From an uncultured Bacteroidota bacterium (GTDB lineage Bacteria > Bacteroidota > Bacteroidia > JABEUT01): a DNA stretch of 64,000 nt. This document shows positions 34,443-44,422 of this stretch, piece after piece. The notes beneath the pieces are model-generated. The model did not search any database, was not told the origin of the DNA, and was given only the letters and a program-made list of their open reading frames with translations. A program made the translations under genes and the position numbers. Position 1 is the stretch's first letter. Each line of letters opens with the position of its first letter. The stretch covers positions 1 through 64,000 of the forward strand of contig CAIPDV010000103.1 of NCBI GenBank assembly GCA_903863935.1. Direction: 5' to 3'.

Positions 34443-36485
34443 TTACCAGATAGCCGCTCTTATTGTTTCATCCCTGTACATTGCATCACCGGGTTTTATA
34501 TCAAAAGCATTATAAAACTGCGGTAAGTCAGATAATGGTCCATTTGCACGGAACATACCGGGTGAGTGTGGGTTGTTTTCAATTTGTTGTTTTGCAAATG
34601 CAGGACGCAATTCTGTTCTCCATACTTGCGCAAATGCAATAAAGAAACGCTGCTCAGCAGTAAATCCGTCTTTTACAGGTTCAGGATGCTTCTTCATTTC
34701 TTTTTGCAATGCATAATATGCAATTGTAATACCACCAAGATCTGCTGTGTTTTCTCCAATGGTAAGGTCGCCTTTAACATGCATTGAGTCGAGAACATAT
34801 CCATTGAATTGGTTGATCAATACTTGCAAGCGGTTAAAATAGTTTACAGAATCTTTATCGGTCCACCATTTGATCATGTTTCCATTTGCATCGTATTGTG
34901 AACCCTGATCATCAAAACCGTGGGTTAATTCATGGCCAATAACAGCACCCATTCCACCATAGTTCATGGCAACATCCCGTTTCGGATCAAAGAACGGATA
35001 GTTCATAATGGCCGATGGGAATACGATCTCGTTTTTGGTTGGTTCATAGTAAGCATTAACAGTTTGTGGTGACATACCCCATTCAGTCCTGTCAACCGGT
35101 TTACCATATTTATGAATGTTAAAGTCAAATTCAAACTCATTAACACGGTTAGAATTCAATACCCATGCATCTCTCTTGATTTGGAGAGAAGAATAGTCTT
35201 TCCATTTGTCAGGATAGCAAAGTTTCAAAGAAACCATATCTAACTTGGCAAGAGCTTTCTTTTTAGTTACGTCGTCCATCCAAACAGCTGCATTGATTCT
35301 GTCTTTGTATGCATCAATAATGTTGTGCACCATGTCATACACCTTCTTTTTAGCGTCGGGGCTGAAATATTCTTTTACATAGAGTTGTCCTACTAATTCA
35401 CCAAGTGCACCGCTGGTGGCTTCAGTCATTCGTTTCCATTTCAGTTTCATTTTTTGTTGTCCCTGGAAGGTTTTTCCCCAGAAGTTAAAGTTGATAGCAT
35501 AAATACTATCACCTAGCATGGTAGCCTTACTTGTTAAAAGGTGAAACTTTAAATACGTTTTCCAATCATTTAGAGATGTTGCTTTAACTAAAGAATCAAG
35601 TTTTATCATATAAGAAGGTTCTCCCACCAAAACGGAGTCAACACCTTTCAATCCAAAAACATTGAAACAAGTTTTCAAATCAATATTTGGGGTCATGCCC
35701 ATAAGTTGAGCAAGCGTCATTTTATTATATTCGGCATGCACGTTTCTTTGTTCTTCAGGAGTCTTTGCTCCTTTCGCCATTTCGGTTTCAATATTCATAA
35801 TGGTTTGAATGTCCTTGGAAGCTGTTGCTTCGTTTTCATTCATTTGCATGAACATTTTCTTGCCATAATCAAGGAATGCTGTTCTCAGCATGTTCATTCT
35901 TGCATTATCCACCAGATAATATGTTTTATTAGGAAGTGACATACCACCTTGGCCGAAACCTACAGCTTCCTTCATGCTGATCTTATCATCCGGAGAAATA
36001 CCGAACGCAAACATTACGTTTGATCCAATTTTTTTAAGGTGCGCAACCTCGGTCCATAAAGATTTACTATCGGAAATTGCATCAATCTTTTTGAATTCAT
36101 CATTCAATGGAGTAATGCCGGCCTTGTTCATTCCAATGGAGTCAAGTGCTGTAGCATAATAATCGCCGATCTTTTGTTCTATCGAGCCGGGAGAAGCCTT
36201 CTTTTTGGCAACCCCATTCAACATATCCCTCAAACGGTAGGTCATCGTATCCCTAACAATATAAAAACTTCCCCAGGCAGCTTCCGTAGAAGGTATTGGG
36301 TTGTTTTTTAACCATCCTCCATTTACATATTGGTAAAAATCCTGCTTCGGATTTACACTCATATCAAATGTAGATTTATCAATATTGGCAGGCAGATTAT
36401 CAGGGGTAGATTGTGCAAAAATGTTTGCATTGGTAATACATAATGTTATGCATACGGATGAAACGTAGAGAAGTGCTTTATTCAT
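34443..36485 (-). CDS. M13-family zinc metallopeptidase (PepO/neprilysin-like), copy 1
   Basis: The 680-residue protein has a signal peptide (LLYVSSVCITLCITNANIFAQ) and the M13 motifs HELTH at 518-522 and ENTADLGG from 578, where the glutamate is the third zinc ligand. NAYY (from the substrate-binding VNAYYEPTKNEIVFPSAIM) precedes them. M13 enzymes cleave small peptides; this one should act in the periplasm or at the cell surface. It is one of two tandem copies of the same length with 67 bp between them, about 60% alike by eye. The second copy (36553-38595) is a lipoprotein, while this one has no lipobox Cys. Confidence 0.93.
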   Translation of the reverse strand: MNKALLYVSSVCITLCITNANIFAQSTPDNLPANIDKSTFDMSVNPKQDFYQYVNGGWLKNNPIPSTEAAWGSFYIVRDTMTYRLRDMLNGVAKKKASPGSIEQKIGDYYATALDSIGMNKAGITPLNDEFKKIDAISDSKSLWTEVAHLKKIGSNVMFAFGISPDDKISMKEAVGFGQGGMSLPNKTYYLVDNARMNMLRTAFLDYGKKMFMQMNENEATASKDIQTIMNIETEMAKGAKTPEEQRNVHAEYNKMTLAQLMGMTPNIDLKTCFNVFGLKGVDSVLVGEPSYMIKLDSLVKATSLNDWKTYLKFHLLTSKATMLGDSIYAINFNFWGKTFQGQQKMKLKWKRMTEATSGALGELVGQLYVKEYFSPDAKKKVYDMVHNIIDAYKDRINAAVWMDDVTKKKALAKLDMVSLKLCYPDKWKDYSSLQIKRDAWVLNSNRVNEFEFDFNIHKYGKPVDRTEWGMSPQTVNAYYEPTKNEIVFPSAIMNYPFFDPKRDVAMNYGGMGAVIGHELTHGFDDQGSQYDANGNMIKWWTDKDSVNYFNRLQVLINQFNGYVLDSMHVKGDLTIGENTADLGGITIAYYALQKEMKKHPEPVKDGFTAEQRFFIAFAQVWRTELRPAFAKQQIENNPHSPGMFRANGPLSDLPQFYNAFDIKPGDAMYRDETIRAAIW

Positions 36486-36552
36486 GTTTTTTTTAGAATG
36501 AAAGATTAAAATTCGGGCCGCAAAGATAGAAAAATAAATATCGAATATTAAG

Positions 36553-38595
36553 TTACCATATAACTACTCTACTGCTGTCGCTTCTATACATATTATCTCC
36601 TGGTTTTACATTGAAAGCAGTGTAAAACTCTTTCATATCGGATGTAGGACCATTTGCTCTGAAAACAGTAGGCGAGTGGGGGTCGTTTTGAATCTGGCTT
36701 TTAACAGCTTCAGGCCTGATATTGAATCGCCATGCTTGCGCAAAAGATATGAAAAACCGTTGTTCAGGAGTAAATCCGTCCTTTACCTCTTCCGGATGTT
36801 CTTTCATTTCATTTTGAAAAGCATAATAAGCTATTGTAAGTCCACCTAGATCTGCAGTGTTTTCTCCAAGTGTAAATTTACCCTGTACATGAACAGAATC
36901 AATAACATAACTATCAAACTGACGGATCAAAACACCTAAATGTTTAAAGTAATTAACTGAATCTTTAGTGGTCCACCATTTTATCATATTCCCGTTAGCA
37001 TCATATTGCGAGCCCTGATCATCAAAACCATGCGTCATTTCGTGACCAATAATGGCCCCTATTGCGCCATAGTTCATTGCTATATCCCTATTAGGATCAA
37101 AAAAAGGCGGTTGTAAAATAGCGGCTGGGAATGTGATATCGTTCTTGGTCGGGTCATATTGTGCATTAACTGTTTGTGGAGACATACCCCATTCAGTTCT
37201 GTCAACAGGTTTACCATATTTGCCCATCACATAAGCAACTTCAAATTCATTTACCCGAATGGCATTCAAAACCCATGCATCTCTTTTCAGATCAAGTTTG
37301 GAATAGTCTCTCCATTTGTCAGGATAGCAAAGCTTCAGGGTTACTTTATCCAATTTGTCCAAAGCAGCCTTTTTAGTTGCAGGGTCCATCCAATCAAGCG
37401 TATTAATTCTTTCTTTATAGGCAGTAATAAGGTGTTGTACCATATCATATACCTTTTGCTTGGCTTCAGGACTAAAATATTTTTTCACATATAATTGTCC
37501 AACCAATTCGCCCATGCTTCCGCTGGTGTTTCCGATCGCTCTCTTCCACATTGGTTCCATGTGCTCAGCACCTTCAAATATCCTTCCCCAGAAGTTGAAG
37601 TTAACCATGGCGAGGCTATCTCCAAGTTTGCTTGCAAAATGGCTTATCAGGTGATACTTTAAATACGCTTTCCAGTTTTCAACAGGTGTTGATTTTATTA
37701 CTGAATCAAGTTTAGTGAAAAAGTGTGGCATATTCACAACTACCGTATCTACATTATGCAGACCTACACTATCAAAACAGGTTTCCCATTCAACCGATGG
37801 AGCAGAGGCTGAAAATTTAGTGAAGGTCATTTTGTTGTATAAAGCATGAACGTCTCTTTCTTCAGTTGGAGACATAGAGCCCTTGGCAAGTTCAGTTTCA
37901 ATTGCCATTACCTTGCCGGCATCCATATCAGCCTGCTTGTCGTTATCATGCATTTGAAGGAAAATATTTTTCACATACTCCAGGTATTTTGTTCGTATTT
38001 GCTTCATGGCTCTGGATGAGTCAAGGTAATAGTCTTTGTTGGGCAATGACATACCTCCCTGTCCAAAGGTGGCGGCTTCTTTAGTCGAAATCTTCTGATC
38101 AGGTTCCACATCAAAAGAGAAGAGAATATCCGGCCCCATTTTCATAAGCCTTGCCGACTCACTCCAGAAAGTATGCATATCTTTTATTGCATCAATTTTG
38201 GCCAGTTCATCATCAAGGGGATGAATTCCTTCTTTTGTAGCTTTAGCAGAATCAAGGGCAATACTATAATAGTCTCCCAGTTTTTGTTCCAGAGTACCAT
38301 GGGCGGCTTTCTGATTAGCTGCGTCCTGCAGAATTGTTTTTAATTGATCAAGTACATTATAGTAAACGATATTAAAACTTCCCCAAGCTGATTGGTCAGA
38401 AGGAATTGGGGTTTTCTTAAGCCAGGTACCATTCACATATTGATAAAAATCTTGCTGAGGTTTTACCGCTGTATCAAAATCGGCTTTAATAATTCCTGTT
38501 GGCAGTTTATCCGGCTCACCCTGATTACAGGAAGTTGAAAATACTGTAATTGCTAAACCGGCAAATGCCAGAGAGGCCAATGTTATTTTTTTCAT
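36553..38595 (-). CDS. M13-family zinc metallopeptidase (PepO/neprilysin-like), lipoprotein copy 2
   Basis: The 680-residue protein has the M13 motifs HEMTH at 518-522 and ENTADLGG from 578, with VNAQYDPTKNDITFPAAIL before them (NAQY instead of the more usual NAxY). The N-terminus is a lipoprotein signal (ASLAFAGLAITVFSTSC with Cys at the +1 site), so it is probably attached to the outer membrane. It lies directly upstream of its paralogue on the same strand, and the two probably form an operon from a duplication. Differences in location (lipoprotein against soluble) suggest division of labour in peptide use. Confidence 0.93.
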   Translation of the reverse strand: MKKITLASLAFAGLAITVFSTSCNQGEPDKLPTGIIKADFDTAVKPQQDFYQYVNGTWLKKTPIPSDQSAWGSFNIVYYNVLDQLKTILQDAANQKAAHGTLEQKLGDYYSIALDSAKATKEGIHPLDDELAKIDAIKDMHTFWSESARLMKMGPDILFSFDVEPDQKISTKEAATFGQGGMSLPNKDYYLDSSRAMKQIRTKYLEYVKNIFLQMHDNDKQADMDAGKVMAIETELAKGSMSPTEERDVHALYNKMTFTKFSASAPSVEWETCFDSVGLHNVDTVVVNMPHFFTKLDSVIKSTPVENWKAYLKYHLISHFASKLGDSLAMVNFNFWGRIFEGAEHMEPMWKRAIGNTSGSMGELVGQLYVKKYFSPEAKQKVYDMVQHLITAYKERINTLDWMDPATKKAALDKLDKVTLKLCYPDKWRDYSKLDLKRDAWVLNAIRVNEFEVAYVMGKYGKPVDRTEWGMSPQTVNAQYDPTKNDITFPAAILQPPFFDPNRDIAMNYGAIGAIIGHEMTHGFDDQGSQYDANGNMIKWWTTKDSVNYFKHLGVLIRQFDSYVIDSVHVQGKFTLGENTADLGGLTIAYYAFQNEMKEHPEEVKDGFTPEQRFFISFAQAWRFNIRPEAVKSQIQNDPHSPTVFRANGPTSDMKEFYTAFNVKPGDNMYRSDSSRVVIW

Positions 38596-38694
38596 AAGAA
38601 TTTTGTTTTGGGTCGGTAAAGGTATACTAATAAGAAGGAAATTATAGCAGTAAAAGTGAACTTTAACGTATGTTAAAGAAAATAAAAGGATTGC

Positions 38695-39423
38695 TTAGAT
38701 TTCAAAAACCGCTTCAATATTGAGTTTTAAGCGATTTTTAACTTCTTCCATATTGGGCTTGCTTTTAAGTTCTTTTTCCATGGAAGTAACAGCTTTATCG
38801 GTTATTCCGCAAGGTATAATAAGGTTAAAGTAATCCAGATCGGGGTAAACATTAAAGGCAATACCATGCATTGTTACCCAATGACTTGTTCTAACTCCCA
38901 TCGCGCATATTTTTCTGGCTTTACCAGGGTGGTCGGCATCAAGCCATACCCCGGTCGAACCTTTAAGTCTTTCTCCTTTAATTCCATATTCGGCAAGGGT
39001 TAGAATAACTGCTTCTTCTAAAAAACGTAAGTATTTATGGATATCGGTAAAGAAGTAGTCGAGGTTAAAAATAGGATAAACCACTATTTGACCTGGCCCA
39101 TGATAGGTAATATCACCACCCCTGTTGATACGGTAGTAGGAGATATTTCTTTTTTTTAATTGCTCCTCATTAACCAGCAAATTACTTTCAGCCCCACTTT
39201 TACCAAGTGTAAAAACGTTGGGGTGTTCGCAAAAAATAAGGTAATTTCCAGTGAATTCCTGTTCCTCTTGAGGACGGTTTCTGTTGGCTAATTTTTTATC
39301 AATTACTTCTCTGAAAAGTTTTTCCTGGTAATCCCAGGCTTCTTTATAATCAATTAACCCCAGGTCGATAAATTTTACCTTTTTAGTTTGAAGCGTACTA
39401 TGTTGTGCTTCAACCCCGTTCAT
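38695..39423 (-). CDS. lipB: Lipoyl(octanoyl) transferase LipB
   Basis: The enzyme moves octanoyl groups from acyl carrier protein to lipoate-dependent E2 subunits and GcvH. The 242-residue protein has the family signature RGGDITYHGPGQ at 101-112, the lysine near K171 (GKARKICAMG) and the catalytic Cys205 (LIIPCGITDK). Length is typical for Bacteroidota LipB. It is cytoplasmic, with no signal peptide. The start codon overlaps the stop of the isomerase gene upstream by 4 bases (ATGA), so the two are translationally coupled. Confidence 0.95.
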   Translation of the reverse strand: MNGVEAQHSTLQTKKVKFIDLGLIDYKEAWDYQEKLFREVIDKKLANRNRPQEEQEFTGNYLIFCEHPNVFTLGKSGAESNLLVNEEQLKKRNISYYRINRGGDITYHGPGQIVVYPIFNLDYFFTDIHKYLRFLEEAVILTLAEYGIKGERLKGSTGVWLDADHPGKARKICAMGVRTSHWVTMHGIAFNVYPDLDYFNLIIPCGITDKAVTSMEKELKSKPNMEEVKNRLKLNIEAVFEI

Positions 39424-40403
39424 TTGCTTGCCAACTCTTGTTTCAGGCTATCAATTACCTTTATATCCATAGCATCTACATTCCTCTTTTCTGCAAGGAA
39501 CATAGAAACCCAGTCGCCCAAATGTATCCAGTAAAGGGTTTTTTCAATAGCATTTCTTCCTACACTATTTATTTCTACTAACTCAGCTGCATATTTTTCA
39601 AAAACTTTACGACAAAAGTCCAAACGCAATTTGTTGCGTGGGTTCTCGGAAGCATCCTTGAACAAGATCACAGCAACATCAGAATATGCTTGACTCCAAC
39701 CTACCAGTTCATTGTGATTCATTTCAGGAACAACGTGGTGCCAGCATAGTATTTTCGAATTTTCATTCAGTTGCTGTCTTAGCCTTATTGCAACCCCTTC
39801 ATGAATTTCTGAACTATAAATTACAGGTAGTTTATTATGTATCTTTTTAACAATATGATGTGCTTCATTCATGATTGCTTCCTGATCTTTTTCCAGCATT
39901 TCTGCTGTTTCAGCAATCTCTACTGATTTTTGAGGAGCAATTTTATAATGTGACAGGACGTGGAAAAGCTGAGTGAGAGAATATCCTAAACAGCTGCGTG
40001 GGGGCATCCCACCCGGAACCTGAATATAATCATTGCCATCTTTATTAGCCAATTCCAATATTTTACCCCCCGAGGTTATGCAAACAATTTTTGCTTTATG
40101 TTTTTGGGCAGAATGATAACATTCAAGAGTTTCTTCTGTATTCCCCGAATAAGATGAACAAATAACCAATGTATGCTGATCGAGATAGGAGGGAAGTGAA
40201 TAGCTTTTCAAAACCTCAATTGGCAAAGATGCCTCATCAAACAAGATTTCTTTTGCAATAGTTCCGCCAATGCCGGAGCCGCCTAAACCGCAAATAATTA
40301 CTTTGTTTACAGGAATAGTAAGGGGTGATAATTTTGCTTTTGAAGCTATATCAACCGCCTCTTTCAACTGGGCCGGAAATCGCTGAATCAGATCTTTCAT
40401 CAT
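39420..40403 (-). CDS. Bifunctional phosphoglucose/phosphomannose isomerase-like (SIS domains)
   Basis: The 327-residue protein has SIS-fold motifs: GLGGSGIGGTIAKEILFD near residue 40 and CSSYSGNTEETLECY near 85. A later EMNHNELVGW (near 225) contains the Glu/His region of archaeal-type PGI/PMI enzymes. Those interconvert glucose-6-P, mannose-6-P and fructose-6-P; members are ~300-340 residues. It has no signal peptide. It starts the two-gene unit with lipB. The substrate is inferred from family only. Confidence 0.85.
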   Translation of the reverse strand: MMKDLIQRFPAQLKEAVDIASKAKLSPLTIPVNKVIICGLGGSGIGGTIAKEILFDEASLPIEVLKSYSLPSYLDQHTLVICSSYSGNTEETLECYHSAQKHKAKIVCITSGGKILELANKDGNDYIQVPGGMPPRSCLGYSLTQLFHVLSHYKIAPQKSVEIAETAEMLEKDQEAIMNEAHHIVKKIHNKLPVIYSSEIHEGVAIRLRQQLNENSKILCWHHVVPEMNHNELVGWSQAYSDVAVILFKDASENPRNKLRLDFCRKVFEKYAAELVEINSVGRNAIEKTLYWIHLGDWVSMFLAEKRNVDAMDIKVIDSLKQELASK

Positions 40404-40532
40404 AATAGTTAGACGTAAAAGGATTGCAAAAATAAGCTTCTAAGTGGAATTATGTGTAAAAACAACCTTTATTGCTATAAATATGGGTGTTATCTGGAAT
40501 TTATGAACTTGTTTATATAGGCTGGTATTTCC

Positions 40533-40540
40533 TATTTTTG
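40533..40540 (+). promoter_or_regulatory. Bacteroidota -7 element (TATTTTTG)
   Basis: TATTTTTG matches TAnnTTTG and lies 24 bp before the chosen ATG at 40565. A TTG near 40509-40511 may be part of the -33 box. Confidence 0.5.
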
Positions 40541-40564
40541 CAGTTGAAACCAATTAAACAGGCC

Positions 40565-41998
40565 ATGAAAAAAGCGATGATATTGCTCGTACTTTATATA
40601 TCTATTACTTCTTTATCGGCGCAAAAGAGAATTGAAGGGGTGTGGGAAGGCAGGCTCGATGCCGGCACTTCAAGCCTACGAATCGTTTTTCATTTTGACA
40701 GGCAGAATAATGGTTTGTATGAAGGATCAATGGATAGCCCCGACCAGGGGGTAAATGGTATCCATTGCGATAGTGTATTGGTTACGAAGGACAGCGTAAT
40801 TGTTAAAATTAATGCAGCATTTGCACGTTTGAATGGTTTACGTGTAAAAGATTCGAATATCGAAGGTAACTGGGAGCAACGTGGAATGAAGTTTCCGATC
40901 TCACTCAAACTTGTTACCTCAGTTTCAAATAAGCCCAATCGCCCACAAACACCAATGCCACCGTTTACATATAATAGTGAAGAGGTGGAATATGATAATG
41001 CGGATAAAAGTGTTCATTTTGGGGCAACTTTAACTTATCCAAAAGGCGATGGTCCATTTCCTGCCATAATAATGATTACCGGCAGTGGGCTACAAGACCG
41101 TGATGAAACGATTTTCGAGCATAAACCGTTTGCCGTTATTGCTGATTATTTAACTAAAAGAGGTTTTGCAGTGTTGCGGATAGATGACCGTGGCATGGGC
41201 AAGTCGAAGGGGGATGTGATGAATGCTACCAGTGCCGATTTTGCAAAAGATGTTGAAACTAGTTTGGCCTATTTAAAAAACAGGAAAGAGGTGGATAAAA
41301 AAAGGATTGGATTTATTGGGCATAGTGAAGGAGGTTTGATTGCCGATATGGTTGCATCCCGAAATCCGGATATAAATTTTATTATTACGCTTGCCGGCCC
41401 CGGAGTGAAGGGAGCAGATATATTAGTTCAACAAAACGAAGCCATTTTTAAAGCCGATAGCTTGCCCAATCCTGCAGTGGATGCTTATATGGAACTCTAC
41501 AAGAAAATTATGAATGATGCAGAAACAAATAAAGACACCGCACTTTTGTATCGTACTATTCTGAATGATTTTGTCCAGTGGAAATCCAGACAATCCCCGG
41601 AAATTTTAACAGAATTAAATTTAAGTGCCGATAGTATTGCAAATAAGAAAATTGCAAAAGCATTTGCAAAAGCATTCGCTTTACCCTGGATGAAATACTT
41701 TATTGGTGCTGACCCAAGGCCTTATATTGAAAAACTTAAATGCAAGGTATTGGCTTTAGATGGCAGTAAAGATTTACAGGTAAATGCCTCTATTAATTTG
41801 GCAGCAATAAATCAGGCATTGAAAAAGAGTAAATCCCCATCTTATGAAACAAAGGAAATTCCAGGTTTAAATCATTTATTTCAACATTGCAAAAAATGCA
41901 CCGTAGCAGAATATTCACAAATTGAAGAAACCTTTGCACCAGATGCTCTTGAAATAATAGGTGAATGGCTCGATAAAAATGTGAATAATAAGAAATAA
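40565..41998 (+). CDS. Secreted alpha/beta hydrolase
   Basis: The 477-residue protein has a signal peptide (MILLVLYISITSLSA). The N-terminal ~120 residues form a small beta domain (RIEGVWEGRLDAGTSSLRIVF). The rest is an alpha/beta hydrolase with nucleophile elbow GHSEGG (252-257, Ser254), an oxyanion/cap region MITGSGLQDRDETI near 170 and a catalytic His in GLNHLFQHCKKC near the end. It is typical of Bacteroidota S9-like or acyl-esterase hydrolases with unclear substrate. ATG 40565 fits the -7 element at 40533-40540; an upstream in-frame ATG at 40487 would lie before it. The stop is 1 bp from the stop of the convergent gene. Confidence 0.85.
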   Translation: MKKAMILLVLYISITSLSAQKRIEGVWEGRLDAGTSSLRIVFHFDRQNNGLYEGSMDSPDQGVNGIHCDSVLVTKDSVIVKINAAFARLNGLRVKDSNIEGNWEQRGMKFPISLKLVTSVSNKPNRPQTPMPPFTYNSEEVEYDNADKSVHFGATLTYPKGDGPFPAIIMITGSGLQDRDETIFEHKPFAVIADYLTKRGFAVLRIDDRGMGKSKGDVMNATSADFAKDVETSLAYLKNRKEVDKKRIGFIGHSEGGLIADMVASRNPDINFIITLAGPGVKGADILVQQNEAIFKADSLPNPAVDAYMELYKKIMNDAETNKDTALLYRTILNDFVQWKSRQSPEILTELNLSADSIANKKIAKAFAKAFALPWMKYFIGADPRPYIEKLKCKVLALDGSKDLQVNASINLAAINQALKKSKSPSYETKEIPGLNHLFQHCKKCTVAEYSQIEETFAPDALEIIGEWLDKNVNNKK

Positions 41999-41999
41999 A

Positions 42000-42395
42000 T
42001 CAAGCCGACTTTTTGCTTTTCTTCTTTTTAGGTTTTGGTATTTTACCAATTCGTTTGTCACCTTTCAAAACAAGTTCACAAGCTTTTATTGCTGCTTCTT
42101 CGAAATCTTCGCTATCAGATTGAATCATTTGCCATGCGGTTTCGCGTGAACCTTCATTTAATACAGAGACAGAGGTGAGTGAAGGAAATTCTTTTTTCAG
42201 GCTTTTATGATGTTCGTGTGAAGTGGCGATCCACAGGCCATTACAATCGGAGTGTGTTTCTTTATCCCGAAGAATAAACATAATTTTCTCACCCACATAA
42301 ACTCCGTAACAGCCAAAGAATGGTTTCATATAAGGTTCAAGAGGAAGTAAATAATCCAGTATGAAAGGGAAAGGAATATTTTTTGAACGGGGCAT
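42000..42395 (-). CDS. Conserved TfoX-like small protein
   Basis: This 131-residue protein resembles the TfoX N-terminal domain-like fold: MKPFFGCYGVYVGEKIMFILR near residue 22, then LWIATSHEHHKSLKKEFPSL. It ends in a lysine-rich tail (GKIPKPKKKKSKK), which may bind nucleic acid. The precise function is unknown. The gene lies 8 bp behind the DUF3857 gene at 42403 and is the last gene of a four-gene minus-strand operon that starts at 49689. Confidence 0.6.
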   Translation of the reverse strand: MPRSKNIPFPFILDYLLPLEPYMKPFFGCYGVYVGEKIMFILRDKETHSDCNGLWIATSHEHHKSLKKEFPSLTSVSVLNEGSRETAWQMIQSDSEDFEEAAIKACELVLKGDKRIGKIPKPKKKKSKKSA

Positions 42396-42402
42396 GTATT
42401 AT

Positions 42403-44418
42403 TTAAGGGTTGGATTTCTTTTCGATAAAGAGAACTACTTTATTAAAGTCGGCCGATGCGTTTATCACCTTACGGTAATTCTCGTACATGTTTACCGGGT
42501 AATGGATCTGACGATAATCCTCATCTATAGTTACAATAATTTTATTGCCATCGGTTTTATAATAGGAATGAAATTCCATATCCCTTTCTCCATTTGTTTC
42601 GTGGTAAACATCCATATTAACTGCGCTGAGATTGGTAATTGTGTATCCATCAGGAACTTCAAAAGTAAGCTCACGGTGATACCCTTTGTTATAATGATTT
42701 TCTACCGGTGTGTGTCTTGTTGTATCGTCATATAGTTGGTTCTGCGGACCAATTAATTCCCCTAATTTAAATAAAAATTTAGGCCCTGCCTGTTCCAGTA
42801 CACTGTTGGTACTTAAGTCTGCTTCCAACACAAATGGCTGATGGAACAGTTCATTTTCTTTATACCCGGTAACATTAACATTGGTAGGTTTTGCATCAGC
42901 AAAAACATATTGGATAAGTTTTTCTACAAGGTCTTTCTTTTCCTGATCCGATGAATAGGAATAAATAAGTGGTATTTCATAAGCTTCGTATCCGGTTAAT
43001 GTATTCTTGTAATGAATATTGGCTACTCCCATATCTAAATCAAACTTAGCAGTTTCAAATAAGTTGTTTTGATTTTGTTTCCAATCATTTGTGGAAATAT
43101 CACGAACTTGGCCTACGCCGGTGGTATAATCCTTTCCAATGGTTACAGGATGCATAAATAAACCTTGCTGACATGTCCAATCGGCCGGGGGAAACCCATA
43201 GCGGGATGCAAGTTCCATAGGAGCCATGTATTTTCCCGATTCAGGAAAATAAAACAAGTACTTCTGTAAATAGGTCCAGGAATCGAAATCTCCGTCAAAG
43301 GGTTTGTCAAACCGGTTTGTAGTTAAAACAATTTCATGTTTTATACCTGCACTGGTAAATAATTGATTGTATAATTTTAGTAATCCGAATTCATCAGCAA
43401 CATGATTTGCCAGAATGGTTTCCAGTTCCCCGCTATTTTTCCCCGTTACTTCTTCTTTTAAAGCGATAGTGGTCTTTATACTGCTTTCAATTTTACGGAT
43501 TTTATCATCCAAATTTAAGGTGGTTAATTTCATTGTGTCAACTACTTTTTTTGCAATTTTCACATCACTTTTGGAAGTTCCTTTTTCCAGAACAGAAAAA
43601 ATACTCTGGCAGAAATCACTCCATGTATCAATTCTCTCACCCGGGTCACCATTGGCGTTATAAGCGTATTTGTATTCCATTCTCATCAGCGCACCTTCCT
43701 CAAGTGAGTAATCTTCTTTATCAAAACCTTTTATATCGATGCCCTCGCAATAAATGTGATGCTTGCTTGTCATAACAGTATCCGTAATCATATCCGGAAA
43801 CCCATTATAGCTTTTACTATCAAAGATTAAAGCCGGTGGCGAAAAAATATCTACGCTTAGATATTTGTGCAAACTATTTATACGAATGTATTCGGTCCCG
43901 CTTTTTCTGGAAGGCTGGGAAACTGTGTACAGATACTCCACCTCGCTTCCTTGTTCTATACCATCAATGGCAAATATTTTATAGCGTCCCATGTTTTCGT
44001 AGTTATCAACCTCTTTTATATTGGCTGAATTCAGAGTTGTTATTTTTCCATCCTTTGAAACAGAGCGGGCCTCTACATCTTCTAGGGTTACACCGTCCGG
44101 CATTGGTATGTAAACAGTATTGACTTCTTCAATGGCCTTGTCAGAATTAACACGGAATATTTTATGATGGGTCACATACATAATAATATCCCCATCTTTC
44201 AAATAATATTCAATAATGCGTTTGTCTTTAACCACAACCATTCCCATTTTCTGCTCACTGGCAGACAGGTCATGCAACTTGGGCGTTTCATCCCAATGAT
44301 AACTTTTATACTCCGGATCGGGAGTGAATGTAGAAGCTTGCAACTGTGAAAAGGCATAGTTGAGGCTTATCAAGCCGACCAATAGAAATAAATATTTTTT
44401 TGAAAACATCTTCAGCAC
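42403..44418 (-). CDS. DUF3857 protein with degenerate transglutaminase-like domain
   Basis: The 671-residue protein has a signal peptide (KKYLFLLVGLISLNYAFS), a DUF3857-like N-terminal domain (~60-260; HHKIFRVNSDKAIEEVNTVYI, then IDGIEQGSEVEYLYTV) and then a transglutaminase-like segment. In the latter the nucleophile region reads ADEFGLLKLYNQLF, so no catalytic Cys is where the fold expects one. A DUF3858-like beta end follows. It is a paralogue of the 642-residue protein encoded just upstream (44423-46351), 4 bp away. The two are probably made together, with this one as an inactive partner; location is periplasm or cell surface. Confidence 0.78.
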   Translation of the reverse strand: MLKMFSKKYLFLLVGLISLNYAFSQLQASTFTPDPEYKSYHWDETPKLHDLSASEQKMGMVVVKDKRIIEYYLKDGDIIMYVTHHKIFRVNSDKAIEEVNTVYIPMPDGVTLEDVEARSVSKDGKITTLNSANIKEVDNYENMGRYKIFAIDGIEQGSEVEYLYTVSQPSRKSGTEYIRINSLHKYLSVDIFSPPALIFDSKSYNGFPDMITDTVMTSKHHIYCEGIDIKGFDKEDYSLEEGALMRMEYKYAYNANGDPGERIDTWSDFCQSIFSVLEKGTSKSDVKIAKKVVDTMKLTTLNLDDKIRKIESSIKTTIALKEEVTGKNSGELETILANHVADEFGLLKLYNQLFTSAGIKHEIVLTTNRFDKPFDGDFDSWTYLQKYLFYFPESGKYMAPMELASRYGFPPADWTCQQGLFMHPVTIGKDYTTGVGQVRDISTNDWKQNQNNLFETAKFDLDMGVANIHYKNTLTGYEAYEIPLIYSYSSDQEKKDLVEKLIQYVFADAKPTNVNVTGYKENELFHQPFVLEADLSTNSVLEQAGPKFLFKLGELIGPQNQLYDDTTRHTPVENHYNKGYHRELTFEVPDGYTITNLSAVNMDVYHETNGERDMEFHSYYKTDGNKIIVTIDEDYRQIHYPVNMYENYRKVINASADFNKVVLFIEKKSNP

Positions 44419-44422
44419 GATT

